Part shown: one piece after another, positions 46,131-55,285 of the stretch | How the letters are laid out: every line of letters begins with the position of its first letter | How positions within the stretch are numbered: position 1 is the first letter of the stretch | Source of the DNA: Streptomyces sannanensis | GTDB taxonomy: Bacteria > Actinomycetota > Actinomycetes > Streptomycetales > Streptomycetaceae | Direction of reading: 5' to 3' | Assembly (NCBI RefSeq): GCF_039536205.1 | Contig: NZ_BAAAYL010000001.1 | Span: 2,108,001-2,172,000 of the forward strand | Length of the DNA: 64,000 nt | Program-made: the position numbers and the translations under genes | Notes under the pieces: model-generated | What the model saw: the letters and a program-made list of their open reading frames with translations, nothing else | Databases searched by the model: none | Told to the model about the DNA's origin: nothing

Positions 46131-46520
46131 CGGGCGGGCCCGCGCCCGGCCCGTCCGGCGGCCGAGGGGGCCACTGCCTCGCCACCGAGGTCGGCGACCG
46201 TGCCCTGCAGCTCCGCGATACGGGCCGGCACATCGCGCCGTGTCCGCTCCAGCAGCGCGCGACGCTCGGCGAAGGTGTGCTCGCCCTGCCGCACGAGCTC
46301 GGCGTACCGCACCATGTCCGCGACCGGCATCCCGGTCAGCCGCAGCTTGCCGACGAAGTCCAGCCAGTGCAGATCGCGGTCGGTGAACCGGCGCTGGCCG
46401 GTGTGGGACCGGTCGACATGCGGCATCAGCCCCGATCCGCTCGTACCAGCGCAGGGTGTGCGCCCTGAGCCCGGTGCGGGCGGCGACCTCGCTGATGGTG
46501 TACGTCTCGATCACCGTCAT
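46046..46520 (-). pseudogene. MerR-family regulator with single-base frameshift
   Basis: From ATG 46520 the start MTVIETYTISEVAARTGLRAHTLRWYERIG is a MerR winged-helix N terminus. The frame then breaks. Continuation in the other frame reads MPHVDRSHTGQRRFTDRDLHWLDFVGKLRLTGMPVADMVRYAEL, ending PARCSSPR. One extra G in the run complementary to 46429-46432 (GGGG instead of GGG) explains the break. Repaired, it would be an about 157-residue regulator without visible metal ligands, as in drug- or aldehyde-sensing MerR proteins. It may be a sequencing error. Confidence 0.8.
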
Positions 46521-46646
46521 GCCCTCAACGCCAGGACGTTGGAGTGCACTCCAAGCAAGCCCGTTCCGAAGGGTGCTCGACAGCGGCCCGGCCGCCCCGG
46601 GATCCCGCGGCACGGCTGTCCCCGCGCCACCCGTACGCTCGTACGC

Positions 46647-47468
46647 ATGGACAGCGTACGGATCATCGAGAACTGGCCGGTCGACACCGCGGCGGCTGCC
46701 GTCGTACGGGCGGACGGCACGGTCGCCGGCGCGCACGGCCCGACCCGGCAGCGTTTTCCGCTCGCGTCCGTCACCAAGCCGCTGGCCGCGTACGCCGCGC
46801 TCGTCGCGTACGAGGAGGGCGCCGTCGAGCTCGACGAGCCGGCCGGGCCCGAGGGGGCCACGGTGCGCCATCTGCTCGCCCACACCAGCGGGCTCGCCTT
46901 CGACGAACCCCGGGTGATGGCCCGGCCCGGAGAGCGCCGCATCTACTCGAACGCGGGCTTCGAGGCACTCGGCGACCACATCGCCAAGGCGACCGGCATC
47001 CCCTTCGCGGAGTATCTGCGCCAGGCGGTACTGGAGCCGCTGGGCATGACCGCGACCACACTGGACGGCTCCCCCGCCAAGGACGGCGTCTCGACCGTCG
47101 AGGACCTGGGGAGCTTCGCGGCGGAGGTGCAGGCCCCGCGGCTGCTCCACCCCGCGACGGTCGCCGAGGCCATGTCCGTGGTCCACCCCGGTCTGAAGGG
47201 CGTCCTGCCGGGTTACGGCTCCCAGAATCCCAACGACTGGGGCCTCGGCTTCGAGATCCGCGACGGCAAGTCCCCGCACTGGACCGGCACGTCGTCCTCG
47301 CCCCGCACCTTCGGCCACTTCGGCCAGTCGGGCACGTTCCTCTGGATCGACCCGGACGCCCGCGCGGCCTGCGTGGCCCTGACGGACCGCCCCTTCGGCC
47401 CCTGGGCGATCGAGGCCTGGCCGCCCTTCACGGACGCGGTCCTGGCGGAGCTGCGCCGCTCAGCCTGA
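46647..47468 (+). CDS. Serine hydrolase of the beta-lactamase class C/DD-peptidase type
   Basis: A 273-residue enzyme. The nucleophile motif S-x-x-K is FPLASVTKPLAAYAAL (Ser41, Lys44). The Y-x-N-type motif is RIYSNAGFEALGDHIA (Tyr100, Asn102), and the late H-x-G is FGHFGQSGTFLW. There is no signal peptide, so it acts inside the cell, unlike true beta-lactamases. It may be an esterase or amidase. ATG at 46647 gives MDSVRIIENWPVD. The 3' end overlaps the convergent pirin gene by 9 bases. Confidence 0.9.
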   Translation: MDSVRIIENWPVDTAAAAVVRADGTVAGAHGPTRQRFPLASVTKPLAAYAALVAYEEGAVELDEPAGPEGATVRHLLAHTSGLAFDEPRVMARPGERRIYSNAGFEALGDHIAKATGIPFAEYLRQAVLEPLGMTATTLDGSPAKDGVSTVEDLGSFAAEVQAPRLLHPATVAEAMSVVHPGLKGVLPGYGSQNPNDWGLGFEIRDGKSPHWTGTSSSPRTFGHFGQSGTFLWIDPDARAACVALTDRPFGPWAIEAWPPFTDAVLAELRRSA

Positions 47469-48116
47469 CATCTCCCACAGCAGCACCTCGGCCGGGGAGG
47501 CGGCCAGCAGCTCCAGGTCCCCGGCGGCGATGATCCGCGCCGAGTCGCCGGGGCCGAGCACGTCCTCGCCCAGCGCCACCTCCCCGTGAACGACATGGGC
47601 GTACACGTACGCGGCGTCCGGCACCGCGGAGCGTTCGCCCCTCGCGAGGCGGCGGATGTGCAGCATCGCGCCGGCCGCGGGGAGGGCGTAGGGCGTGGCG
47701 TCGGCGATGCCGCGGACCAGGTCGTAGGAGGGTTCGCCGCCCGGCTCCTTCGGGGCCAGCCACATCTGGACGAAAACCAGCGGCTCGGTGCCGTCGTTGC
47801 GTTCCTCGTGGCGCACCCCGGCGGCGGAGCTGAGGCGCTGGACGTCACCGGGACGTACGGCCGTGGTGTGGCCCGCCGAGTCGCGGTGGGTGAGTTCGCC
47901 CTCGACGACCCAGGTGACGATCTCGGTGTGGCTGTGCGGATGCTCGTCGAACCCGGCCCCGGGGGCCAGCCGTTCCTCGTTGCAGGCGAGCACCGCGCCG
48001 AAGCGGACGTTGTCCGGGTCGTAGAAGCGTCCGAAGGACAGGGCGTGCAGGGTTTCGATCCCGGCGGCCGGGTCGCCGCCGCGGTAGCGGTCCGATGAGC
48101 GCCGTACGCTGATCAC
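47460..48116 (-). CDS. Pirin family protein
   Basis: A 218-residue bicupin. Metal ligands expected from pirins are His59 and His61 (FDEHPHSHTEIVTWV) and His103 with Glu104/105 (AAGVRHEERND). The second cupin follows with PLVFVQMWLAP. Bacterial pirins bind Fe and some degrade quercetin or bind enzymes such as pyruvate dehydrogenase E1. aceE is 8 kb away, so no link is implied. GTG at 48116 is used because upstream residues are not pirin-like. Confidence 0.88.
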   Translation of the reverse strand: MISVRRSSDRYRGGDPAAGIETLHALSFGRFYDPDNVRFGAVLACNEERLAPGAGFDEHPHSHTEIVTWVVEGELTHRDSAGHTTAVRPGDVQRLSSAAGVRHEERNDGTEPLVFVQMWLAPKEPGGEPSYDLVRGIADATPYALPAAGAMLHIRRLARGERSAVPDAAYVYAHVVHGEVALGEDVLGPGDSARIIAAGDLELLAASPAEVLLWEMSG

Positions 48117-48264
48117 TGGGGTCCACTTCGCGAGGTTCGGACGGGGGCCGGCGACCCCCTGGGGGTCTCTGCCGGGGTCCGGGGGTCGCCCCCGGGAAGC
48201 ACGGCACGTGACCACGGTAGACCCGGCGGTCCGGGCAGCCGTCCCGATGAGGCAGTCTTGTCCC

Positions 48265-49449
48265 GTGACTGAACCAGCAGCGAATCACGCCCACCCGCAC
48301 GCCGCGACCCTGCGCCGGCTGGAACAGTCCTCCGGCCGGCTCGCCGCGAACGCCATCGCGCGCATGGACGAGACGCTGCCGTGGTACCGCGCGATGCCCC
48401 CGGAGAACCGGTCGTGGATCGGCCTGGTGGCCCAGGCGGGTATCGCCGCCTTCACCGAGTGGTTCCGGCGTCCGGACGCCCCGCAGGCGATCTCCACCGA
48501 TGTCTTCGGCACCGCGCCGCGGGAACTGACCCGGGCGATCACGCTGCGGCAGACCGTGGAGATGGTGCGTACCACCATCGAGGTCATGGAGTCCGCGATC
48601 GAGGAGGTCGCGGCGCCCGGCGACGAATCTGTGCTGCGCGAGGCGCTGCTGGTCTACGCCCGGGAGATCGCCTTCGCCACGGCCCAGGTGTACGCACAGG
48701 CCGCCGAGGCGCGCGGGGCATGGGATGCCCGGCTGGAGTCCCTGGTGGTGAACGCCGTGCTGTCCGGCGAGGCGGACGAGGGCGCGGTCTCCCGGGCCGC
48801 CGCGCTCGGCTGGAACTCGCCGGAGCACGTGTGCGTGGTGCTCGGCACCGCCCCGGAGGGGGACAGCGAGCTGACCGTGGAGGCGATCCGCCGGGCGTCC
48901 CGGGCCGCCAAGCTCCAGGTGCTCACCGGGGTGCTGGGCGACCGGCTGGTGGTGATCGCGGGCGGCAGCGACAACCCGCTGCATGTGGCGAAGGCACTGA
49001 TCGGGCCGTTCGCCGCGGGCCCCGTGGTCGCCGGACCCGTGGTGCCGGACCTGCAGACGGCGACCAGGTCGGCGCAGGCCGCGGCGGCCGGACTGAAGGC
49101 CTGTACGGCCTGGCAGGACGCCCCACGCCCGGTCCTCTCGGACGATCTCCTGCCCGAGCGTGCGATCGCCGGAGACCCGGCGGCCCGCGAACAGTTGGTG
49201 GAGGAGATCTACAGACCGCTGGAGGAGGCGGGCTCGGCGCTGCTGGAGACACTGAGCGTCTATCTGGAGCAGGCGAGCAGTCTCGAGGGGGCCGCACGGA
49301 TGCTGTTCGTGCACCCCAACACCGTGCGGTACCGGCTCCGACGTGTGACAGATGTCACCGGCTGGTCACCCTCCGATGTTCGCTCGGCGTTCACTCTGCG
49401 GATCGCGCTGATCCTGGGGCGTCTGGTCGACGGAGATCCACAGATCTAG
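48265..49449 (+). CDS. fasR: PucR-type regulator of fatty acid synthesis (FasR)
   Basis: A 394-residue regulator. A long N-terminal helical sensor region is followed by a GGDEF-like central part and the PucR C-terminal helix-turn-helix (SSLEGAARMLFVHPNTVRYRLRRVTDVTGWSP, near residues 345-376). In S. coelicolor the PucR-type gene just upstream of fabD encodes FasR, which binds that promoter and activates the fab genes. Position, direction and length agree here. GTG at 48265 gives VTEPAANHAHPHA; the ATG at 48250 is another option. Confidence 0.85.
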   Translation: MTEPAANHAHPHAATLRRLEQSSGRLAANAIARMDETLPWYRAMPPENRSWIGLVAQAGIAAFTEWFRRPDAPQAISTDVFGTAPRELTRAITLRQTVEMVRTTIEVMESAIEEVAAPGDESVLREALLVYAREIAFATAQVYAQAAEARGAWDARLESLVVNAVLSGEADEGAVSRAAALGWNSPEHVCVVLGTAPEGDSELTVEAIRRASRAAKLQVLTGVLGDRLVVIAGGSDNPLHVAKALIGPFAAGPVVAGPVVPDLQTATRSAQAAAAGLKACTAWQDAPRPVLSDDLLPERAIAGDPAAREQLVEEIYRPLEEAGSALLETLSVYLEQASSLEGAARMLFVHPNTVRYRLRRVTDVTGWSPSDVRSAFTLRIALILGRLVDGDPQI

Positions 49450-49532
49450 TCTTTTGTCGGACACCCACAATTCCCCGGACGGTTCTTCGTCCTTGTCCTC
49501 ACGGGCGCCACTGACCGTCAACAAGAGAGAGT
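49450..49532 (+). promoter_or_regulatory. fab operon promoter region
   Basis: 83 bases between fasR and fabD, with TTTGTCGGACACCC and GTTCTTCGTCCTTGTCC, which hold TTGTC-type -35 candidates. FasR of S. coelicolor acts in this interval. I cannot place its exact binding site. Confidence 0.4.
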
Positions 49533-50486
49533 GTGAGAGTGCTCGTACTCGTCGCTCCCGGCCAAGGCGCCCAGACGCCCGGCTTCCTGACTCCCTGGCT
49601 CGACCTTCCCGGCGCCGCCGACCGGCTCGCCGCATGGTCCGAGGTCATCGGGCTCGACCTCGTCCACTACGGCACCAAGGCCGATGAGGGCGAGATCCGC
49701 GACACCGCAGTGGCCCAGCCGCTGCTGGTCGCCGCGGGCCTGCTGTCCGCGGCCGCACTGGGTGATGTGACACCCGGCGTGGTCGCCGGCCACAGCGTCG
49801 GCGAGATCACCGCGGCTGCCTACGCCGGGGTGCTCACCGAGGAGGCCGCCCTGGCGTTCGTACGCAGGCGTGGACTCGGCATGGCCGACGCGGCCGCCGT
49901 CACCGAGACCGGTATGTCGGCGCTGCTCGGCGGTGATCCGGACATCGTCCTGCTGCACCTGGAGAAGCTCGGGCTGACCCCGGCGAACGTGAACGGCGCC
50001 GGCCAGATCGTGGCCGCCGGCACCGCCGAGCAGCTCGCCGCGCTGGCCGAGGACAAGCCCGAGGGCGCCCGGCGCGTGGTTCCGCTGAAGGTGGCCGGCG
50101 CCTTCCACACACACCACATGGCCCCCGCGGTGGCCGGTCTCGCCGAGTACGCCAAGGGCCTTGCCCCTGCCGACCCCCGGCTGACGTTCGTCTCGAACGC
50201 GGACGGCAAGCCCGTGACTTCCGGCTCCGAGGTGCTCTCCCGCCTGGTGAGTCAAGTCTCCAACCCGGTCCGCTGGGACCTGTGCATGGAGACCTTCGGA
50301 GAGCTCGGCGCCACCGCCGTGATCGAGCTCTGCCCCGGAGGTACGCTGACAGGTCTGGCCAAGCGCGCCCTTCCCGGAGTGCGGACGCTGGCGCTGAAGA
50401 CCCCGGACGACCTCGACGCGGCCCGCACGCTGGCCATGACTGATGCCGCTGAGGCGACGGGCTCGATCTCGCCCTCAGCCGAATAG
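49533..50486 (+). CDS. fabD: Malonyl-CoA:ACP transacylase
   Basis: A 317-residue enzyme that loads malonyl groups on acyl carrier protein. The nucleophile motif is VVAGHSVGEITAAAYAG (Ser88 in GHSVGE). QGAQTPGFLTPW is the start of the fold, GMSALLGGD and the His of VAGAFHTHHMAP (192 region) are also canonical, and CPGGTLTGLAKR closes it. GTG at 49533 follows GAGAGA. First gene of fabD-fabH-acpP-fabF, with only 12 bases to fabH. It supplies malonyl-ACP for fatty acids and possibly for type II polyketide synthases. Confidence 0.96.
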   Translation: MRVLVLVAPGQGAQTPGFLTPWLDLPGAADRLAAWSEVIGLDLVHYGTKADEGEIRDTAVAQPLLVAAGLLSAAALGDVTPGVVAGHSVGEITAAAYAGVLTEEAALAFVRRRGLGMADAAAVTETGMSALLGGDPDIVLLHLEKLGLTPANVNGAGQIVAAGTAEQLAALAEDKPEGARRVVPLKVAGAFHTHHMAPAVAGLAEYAKGLAPADPRLTFVSNADGKPVTSGSEVLSRLVSQVSNPVRWDLCMETFGELGATAVIELCPGGTLTGLAKRALPGVRTLALKTPDDLDAARTLAMTDAAEATGSISPSAE

Positions 50487-50498
50487 GAGCCCGAGAGC

Positions 50499-51500
50499 AT
50501 GTCGAAGATCAAGCCCAGTCAGGGCGCCCCGTACGCGCGCATCATGGGAGTCGGCGGCTACCGCCCGACCCGCGTGGTGCCCAACGAGGTGATCCTCGAG
50601 AAGATCGACTCTTCCGACGAGTGGATCCGCTCCCGCTCCGGCATCGCCACCCGCCACTGGGCCAACGACGAGGAGACCGTCACGGCCATGTCCGTGGAGG
50701 CGGCCGGCAAGGCCCTCGCCGACGCGGGCCTGACGGCGGAGCAGATCGGCGGCGTGATCGTGGCCACCGTCTCGCACTTCAAGCAGACCCCGGCGGTGGC
50801 GACCGAGATCGCGGACCGCATCGGCGCCGTCAAGCCGGCCGCGTTCGACATCTCCGCCGGCTGCGCGGGCTTCGGCTACGGCCTGACCCTGGCCAAGGGC
50901 ATGGTCGTCGAGGGCTCCGCGGAGTACGTCCTCGTCATCGGCGTCGAGCGGCTGTCCGACCTGACCGACCTGGAGGACCGTGCCACGGCCTTCCTGTTCG
51001 GTGACGGCGCGGGCGCGGTCGTGGTCGGCCCGTCCAAGGAGCCGGCGATGGGCCCGACCGTGTGGGGCTCCGAGGGCGACAAGTCCGAGACCATCAAGCA
51101 GACCGTGCCGTGGACGGACTACCGCGACTCCGAGGTCGCGAAGTTCCCCGCCATCACCCAGGAGGGCCAGGCGGTGTTCCGCTGGGCCGTCTTCGAGATG
51201 GCGAAGGTCGCCCAGCAGGCGCTGGACGTGGCCGGGATCGGCCCGGACGACCTGGATGTCTTCATCCCGCACCAGGCCAACATGCGGATCATCGACTCGA
51301 TGGTGAAGACCCTCAAACTGCCGGAACACGTCACCGTCGCCAGGGACGTCGAAACCACCGGCAACACCTCGGCCGCCTCGATTCCGCTCGCGATGGAGCG
51401 GCTTCTGGCGACCGGTCAGGCGAAGAGCGGCGACACTGCGCTCATCATCGGCTTCGGGGCGGGTCTCGTCTACGCAGCCACGGTAGTTACCCTCCCCTAG
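50499..51500 (+). CDS. fabH: Beta-ketoacyl-ACP synthase III
   Basis: A 333-residue initiating condensing enzyme. It joins a short acyl-CoA starter to malonyl-ACP; in Streptomyces, branched starters give iso/anteiso fatty acids. The catalytic Cys122 is in FDISAGCAGFGYGLTL, the His is in DVFIPHQANMRIIDS, and the Asn in VETTGNTSAASIPLA. DEWIRSRSGIATRHW is the FabH substrate loop. The ATG at 50499 has GGAGCCCGAGAG upstream. It follows fabD by 12 bases. Confidence 0.97.
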   Translation: MSKIKPSQGAPYARIMGVGGYRPTRVVPNEVILEKIDSSDEWIRSRSGIATRHWANDEETVTAMSVEAAGKALADAGLTAEQIGGVIVATVSHFKQTPAVATEIADRIGAVKPAAFDISAGCAGFGYGLTLAKGMVVEGSAEYVLVIGVERLSDLTDLEDRATAFLFGDGAGAVVVGPSKEPAMGPTVWGSEGDKSETIKQTVPWTDYRDSEVAKFPAITQEGQAVFRWAVFEMAKVAQQALDVAGIGPDDLDVFIPHQANMRIIDSMVKTLKLPEHVTVARDVETTGNTSAASIPLAMERLLATGQAKSGDTALIIGFGAGLVYAATVVTLP

Positions 51501-51559
51501 GCATCTCGGAATCTCCCGGACGCCTTCAACCTGAAGATAAACACCGAAGGAGCGCCAAC

Positions 51560-51808
51560 ATGGCCGCCACTCAGGAAGAGATCGTTGCCGGTCTCGCCGA
51601 GATCGTGAACGAGATCGCCGGTATCCCGGTCGAGGACGTCCAGCTGGACAAGTCCTTCACCGACGACCTGGACGTCGACTCGCTGTCCATGGTCGAGGTC
51701 GTCGTCGCCGCGGAGGAGCGTTTCGACGTCAAGATCCCCGACGAGGACGTCAAGAACCTCAAGACCGTGGGCGACGCTGCCGACTACATCCTGAAGCACC
51801 AGGGCTGA
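51560..51808 (+). CDS. acpP: Acyl carrier protein
   Basis: An 82-residue carrier. The phosphopantetheine site is LDVDSLSMVEVVVAAEERFDVKIPDED, with Ser41 in D-S-L-S. The chain is strongly acidic with four helices. It carries growing acyl chains between the Fab enzymes. ATG at 51560 follows GAAGGAGCG. The 59-base leader after fabH gives a separate strong ribosome site, as needed for a highly expressed protein. Confidence 0.97.
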   Translation: MAATQEEIVAGLAEIVNEIAGIPVEDVQLDKSFTDDLDVDSLSMVEVVVAAEERFDVKIPDEDVKNLKTVGDAADYILKHQG

Positions 51809-51884
51809 TCAGTCCCGCTTAGTTGCCGCCACCCAGCGGTGGCGCCGCTTCATCCGCACCTTAAGACACGTGGAGAAATTTCCT

Positions 51885-53156
51885 GTGAGCTCGACCAATC
51901 GCACCGTGGTCGTCACCGGTATCGGCGCAACCACACCGCTGGGTGGCGACTCCGCCTCGACCTGGGAAGGTCTGGTCGCGGGCCGCTCCGGGGCCCGGGC
52001 ACTGGAGGACCCGCGCTTCGCCGACCTCCCGGTCCGGATCGCCGCGCCCGTGGCCGTCGACCCGGGGGAGGTTCTGCCCCGTCCGCTCGCTCGTAAACTG
52101 GACCGCTCCGCGCAGTTCGCGCTGATCGCGGCCCGGGAGGCCTGGAAGGACGCCGGCTACACCGCCAAGGCCGGTGAGGACGAGTCGATCGCCCCCGAAC
52201 GCCTCGGCGCCGTCATCGCCTCCGGCATCGGCGGCGTGACGACCCTGCTCGACCAGTACGACGTGCTGAAGGAGAAGGGCTCCCGCCGCGTCTCCCCGCA
52301 CACCGTGCCCATGCTCATGCCGAACAGCCCGTCGGCCAACGTCGGTCTGGAGATCAACGCCCGGGCGGGCGTGCACACTCCGGTCTCCGCCTGCGCCTCC
52401 GGCGCCGAGGCCATCGGCTACGCCATCGAGATGATCCGCACCGGCCGTGCCGACGTGGTCGTCGCCGGTGGCACCGAGGCGGCCATCCACCCGCTGCCCG
52501 TCGTGGCGTTCGCCAACATGATGGCGATGTCCAAGAACAACGACGAGCCGGAGAAGGCCTCCCGCCCCTACGACAAGGCCCGCGACGGCTTCGTCCTCGG
52601 CGAGGGCGCCGGTGTCGTCGTCCTGGAGTCGGCCGAGTACGCCGCCAAGCGCGGCGCCCGTGTCTACTGCGAGGCGCTGGGCCAGGGCCTGTCCGCGGAC
52701 AGCCACCACATCGCGCAGCCCGAGCCCACCGGCCGCGGCGTCGCCGCCGCGCTCCAGAACCTGCTGGACTCCACGGACCTCAAGGCCTCCGAGGTCGTCC
52801 ACCTCAACGCCCACGCGACGTCCACCCCACAGGGTGACATCGCCGAGATCAAGGCGCTGCGCAAGGTCCTCGGCGACGACCTGGACCACATCGCGGTCTC
52901 CGCCACGAAGTCGATGACCGGCCACCTGCTGGGTGGCGCCGGCGGCGTCGAGACCGTCGCCACCGTGCTGGCCCTGCACCACCGTCTGGCCCCGCCGACC
53001 ATCAACGTCGACGAACTCGACGAGGAGATCGCGGAGGACGGCGCCGACATCGTGCGCGGTGAGGCCCGCGCCCTGCCGGAGGGCACGATCGCCGCGATCA
53101 ACAACTCGTTCGGCTTCGGCGGCCACAACGTGGTGCTGGCCTTCCGTACGGTCTGA
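51885..53156 (+). CDS. fabF: Beta-ketoacyl-ACP synthase II
   Basis: A 423-residue elongating condensing enzyme. The nucleophile Cys170 is in THVSACASGAEAIGYA-type sequence (TPVSACASGAEAIG). The His pair is in HLNAHATSTPQGD and KSMTGHLLGGAGG, and NNSFGFGGHNVVLAF closes the fold. GTG at 51885 has GGAG about 9 bases upstream; GTG at 51870 is also possible. It is the last gene of the fab operon and is followed by a clean terminator. Confidence 0.97.
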   Translation: MSSTNRTVVVTGIGATTPLGGDSASTWEGLVAGRSGARALEDPRFADLPVRIAAPVAVDPGEVLPRPLARKLDRSAQFALIAAREAWKDAGYTAKAGEDESIAPERLGAVIASGIGGVTTLLDQYDVLKEKGSRRVSPHTVPMLMPNSPSANVGLEINARAGVHTPVSACASGAEAIGYAIEMIRTGRADVVVAGGTEAAIHPLPVVAFANMMAMSKNNDEPEKASRPYDKARDGFVLGEGAGVVVLESAEYAAKRGARVYCEALGQGLSADSHHIAQPEPTGRGVAAALQNLLDSTDLKASEVVHLNAHATSTPQGDIAEIKALRKVLGDDLDHIAVSATKSMTGHLLGGAGGVETVATVLALHHRLAPPTINVDELDEEIAEDGADIVRGEARALPEGTIAAINNSFGFGGHNVVLAFRTV

Positions 53157-53191
53157 TTTCTGTCGCACGCGCGACGTTCCGAGACGGGACA

Positions 53192-53222
53192 GGCCCGCCC
53201 GGTCCAGGTGACCGGGCGGGCC
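53192..53222 (+). terminator. fab operon terminator
   Basis: GGCCCGCCCGGT (53192-53203) and ACCGGGCGGGCC (53211-53222) pair perfectly with a 7-base loop, 36 bases after the fabF stop. Confidence 0.85.
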
Positions 53223-53238
53223 TTCGCGTTCGTGCGGG

Positions 53239-54726
53239 TCAGCGGACCCGGAAGAACGGCGGGCTGCCGTACGAGGCCTCCGTGTTGGCGACGACATAGC
53301 CGTCGTCGACCGGCAGGAGTTCCCTCTCGTAGCTCGTCGGGATCTTCTTGCCGATGACCGGCAGCGGCTTGACGGCGTCCGCGCCGGTACGGGTGTCGAG
53401 CACCCAGATCCTGCTGCCCTCGTAGTCCTGGCCGATGGCGGCCACCTGCCCCGCGCCCCGCCGGGCGAGGGACGACACGGGCAGGCTCAGGCGCCTGAGC
53501 CAGACCCGTCGGCCGTCCGTGAGCCGGAACCCGGCGATCCAGCGGGTGTCACTCTCCTCGGGCATCCGCACGCCCGTGACCAGGGTGCCGTGGGCGACGA
53601 AGACGTCGGGGGCCGCCTTGACGAGCAGGGAAGTTCCCTCGGTGAAGGCGAGGTTGCCCGCCCGGCCGCTCAGCGGCAGGTTCATGCCCGGGCGTCCCCG
53701 GTCGTCGAAGGCGAGCACCGCGTTCACGCCCCGCTCGTCCGACTCCTTCAGACGGATCACGGCGGGCTCCGCCGAGATCATGCGCAGGTCCGCGAGCCGG
53801 GTCTCGGTGGGCAGCCGGGTGTTCCACAGTTCCTTCCCGGTGGCCGCGTCCACCGCGACGATCCGGTGCCGGACCTCGTCCTTGGGGGTGTCACACTCCT
53901 CGACGAACACGGCCCGGCGGGCCGAGGCGTCGACGTCCAGGACCCCGCAGTCCTCGCCGACGGTCCGCTTCCACCGCTGTTTGCCGCTCTCGGCGGAGAA
54001 CCCGCGCACCGCGCCGGCTTCGACGGCCACGGCGGTGGTGTCCGCGAGCGCGATCCGGCCGACCGAGTCCGACGACCATATGTCGGTCGCGAGCCGCTGG
54101 GTCCACAGGACCTTGCCGGTGCCGAGCCGGACGGCGGCGACGGTGGCGCACGGCTTCCCGTGCCGGCCGAGGCCGATGACGCCGAGGCCCATGGCCGTAC
54201 GGGTGCTCATGGCGCACACAGACTGGCGTGCCGGGGCCTGGTAGACCCAGCGTTCCTTGCCGTCACGGACGGCGAAGCCGGACAGTCCGTCGACGCGGGC
54301 CCGGACGACGGTGTCGTCCGCGGCCCAGTTGCCCAGGCCGCGCGTGGTGTCGGGGCGGTCCTCGGTGGCCCGCCAGCCGACCGCATAGGTGGGGCTCGGT
54401 ATGCTCCGCTGCCAGGCCCCGGCCGGCCAGAGGGCGGCCAGTGCCCCGGCGGCCAGCAGCAGGGGAAGCCAGCGGGCCCGGAAGGTTCCCCCGCGCACCG
54501 CCCAGGTAATGGCGGCGGCCGCGGCGGCGATGCCGGCCACGGTGAGGCAGAGGGCCCAGGTGTTGACGGCGTTGTGGCCGGGCAGACAACTGTCGGTGCA
54601 GTCACCGCCCTTTGCCGCCATCCGGAACCCGCCCACGATGAATATGACGGCGGCGCCCAGGAGACCGCCGGCCACGATGACGGCGGCGGCCTTGGACACA
54701 GCTGACACCCGCACGACTACCCCCAC
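53239..54726 (-). CDS. Membrane protein with PQQ-like beta-propeller
   Basis: A 495-residue protein. The N-terminal helices are at about 8-30 (AAAVIVAGGLLGAAVIFIVGG), 50-75 and 85-100. The extracytoplasmic part has repeated propeller blades of the PQQ-like kind: VRDGKERWVYQAP, LGTGKVLWTQRLATD, SAESGKQRWKRTVG, DAATGKELWNTRLP, TDGRRVWLRRL. The G-K-x-x-W repeat is the blade signature. Such proteins may be scaffolds; enzymatic activity is not indicated. It ends 82 bases from fabF across the shared terminator. Confidence 0.82.
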   Translation of the reverse strand: MGVVVRVSAVSKAAAVIVAGGLLGAAVIFIVGGFRMAAKGGDCTDSCLPGHNAVNTWALCLTVAGIAAAAAAITWAVRGGTFRARWLPLLLAAGALAALWPAGAWQRSIPSPTYAVGWRATEDRPDTTRGLGNWAADDTVVRARVDGLSGFAVRDGKERWVYQAPARQSVCAMSTRTAMGLGVIGLGRHGKPCATVAAVRLGTGKVLWTQRLATDIWSSDSVGRIALADTTAVAVEAGAVRGFSAESGKQRWKRTVGEDCGVLDVDASARRAVFVEECDTPKDEVRHRIVAVDAATGKELWNTRLPTETRLADLRMISAEPAVIRLKESDERGVNAVLAFDDRGRPGMNLPLSGRAGNLAFTEGTSLLVKAAPDVFVAHGTLVTGVRMPEESDTRWIAGFRLTDGRRVWLRRLSLPVSSLARRGAGQVAAIGQDYEGSRIWVLDTRTGADAVKPLPVIGKKIPTSYERELLPVDDGYVVANTEASYGSPPFFRVR

Positions 54727-54790
54727 GAACCATCAGTCGATCAACTCGCGGAGCGGAATCTACCTGGTGGGGCGGTGCTGAGACGATCCC

Positions 54791-55285
54791 TCAGACGACC
54801 TGGTGCAGCCATCGGACCGGGGCACCCTCACCCGCGTAGCGGAAGGGCTCCAGTTCGTCGTCCCAGGGCTTGCCGAGCAGTCTGGCGATCTCCGCCTCCA
54901 GGTCCGTCTCGCCGCGCGTGGAGCGGGCCATGGCGGCGCGGAGGCGGTCCTCGGGGATCAGGATGTCGCCGTGGATGCCGGTGACGGCGTGGAAGATGCC
55001 GAGGTGGGGCGTGGAGCTGTAGCGCTCGCCCTCGGCGGTGGAGCAGGGCTCGGCCGTGACCTCGAAGCGCAGCTGGTGCCAGCCGCGCAGCGCGGAGGCG
55101 AGCTTGGAGGCCGTGCCGGGCCGGCCCTGCCAGGAGAACTCCGCTCTCCAGGTGCCGGGCGAGGCCGGCTGCCTGATCCAGTCGAGCTGGACCCGCACGC
55201 CGAGGATGCCGGCCACCGCCCACTCGACGTGCGGGCAGAGCGCGCGCGGGGCGGAGTGAACGTACAGAACTCCACGTGTCGTCAC
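54791..55285 (-). CDS. DUF3145 family protein
   Basis: A 164-residue actinobacterial protein, starting MTTRGVLYVHSAPRALCPHVEWAVAGILG, with WRAEFSWQGRPGTASKLASALRGWHQLRFEV and ending DELEPFRYAGEGAPVRWLHQVV. This conserved pattern defines DUF3145. The function is unknown. ATG at 55285 is preceded by a GGAGGTCCC ribosome site. Its genomic place just after the fab genes is conserved in Streptomyces as I recall it. Confidence 0.9.
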   Translation of the reverse strand: MTTRGVLYVHSAPRALCPHVEWAVAGILGVRVQLDWIRQPASPGTWRAEFSWQGRPGTASKLASALRGWHQLRFEVTAEPCSTAEGERYSSTPHLGIFHAVTGIHGDILIPEDRLRAAMARSTRGETDLEAEIARLLGKPWDDELEPFRYAGEGAPVRWLHQVV

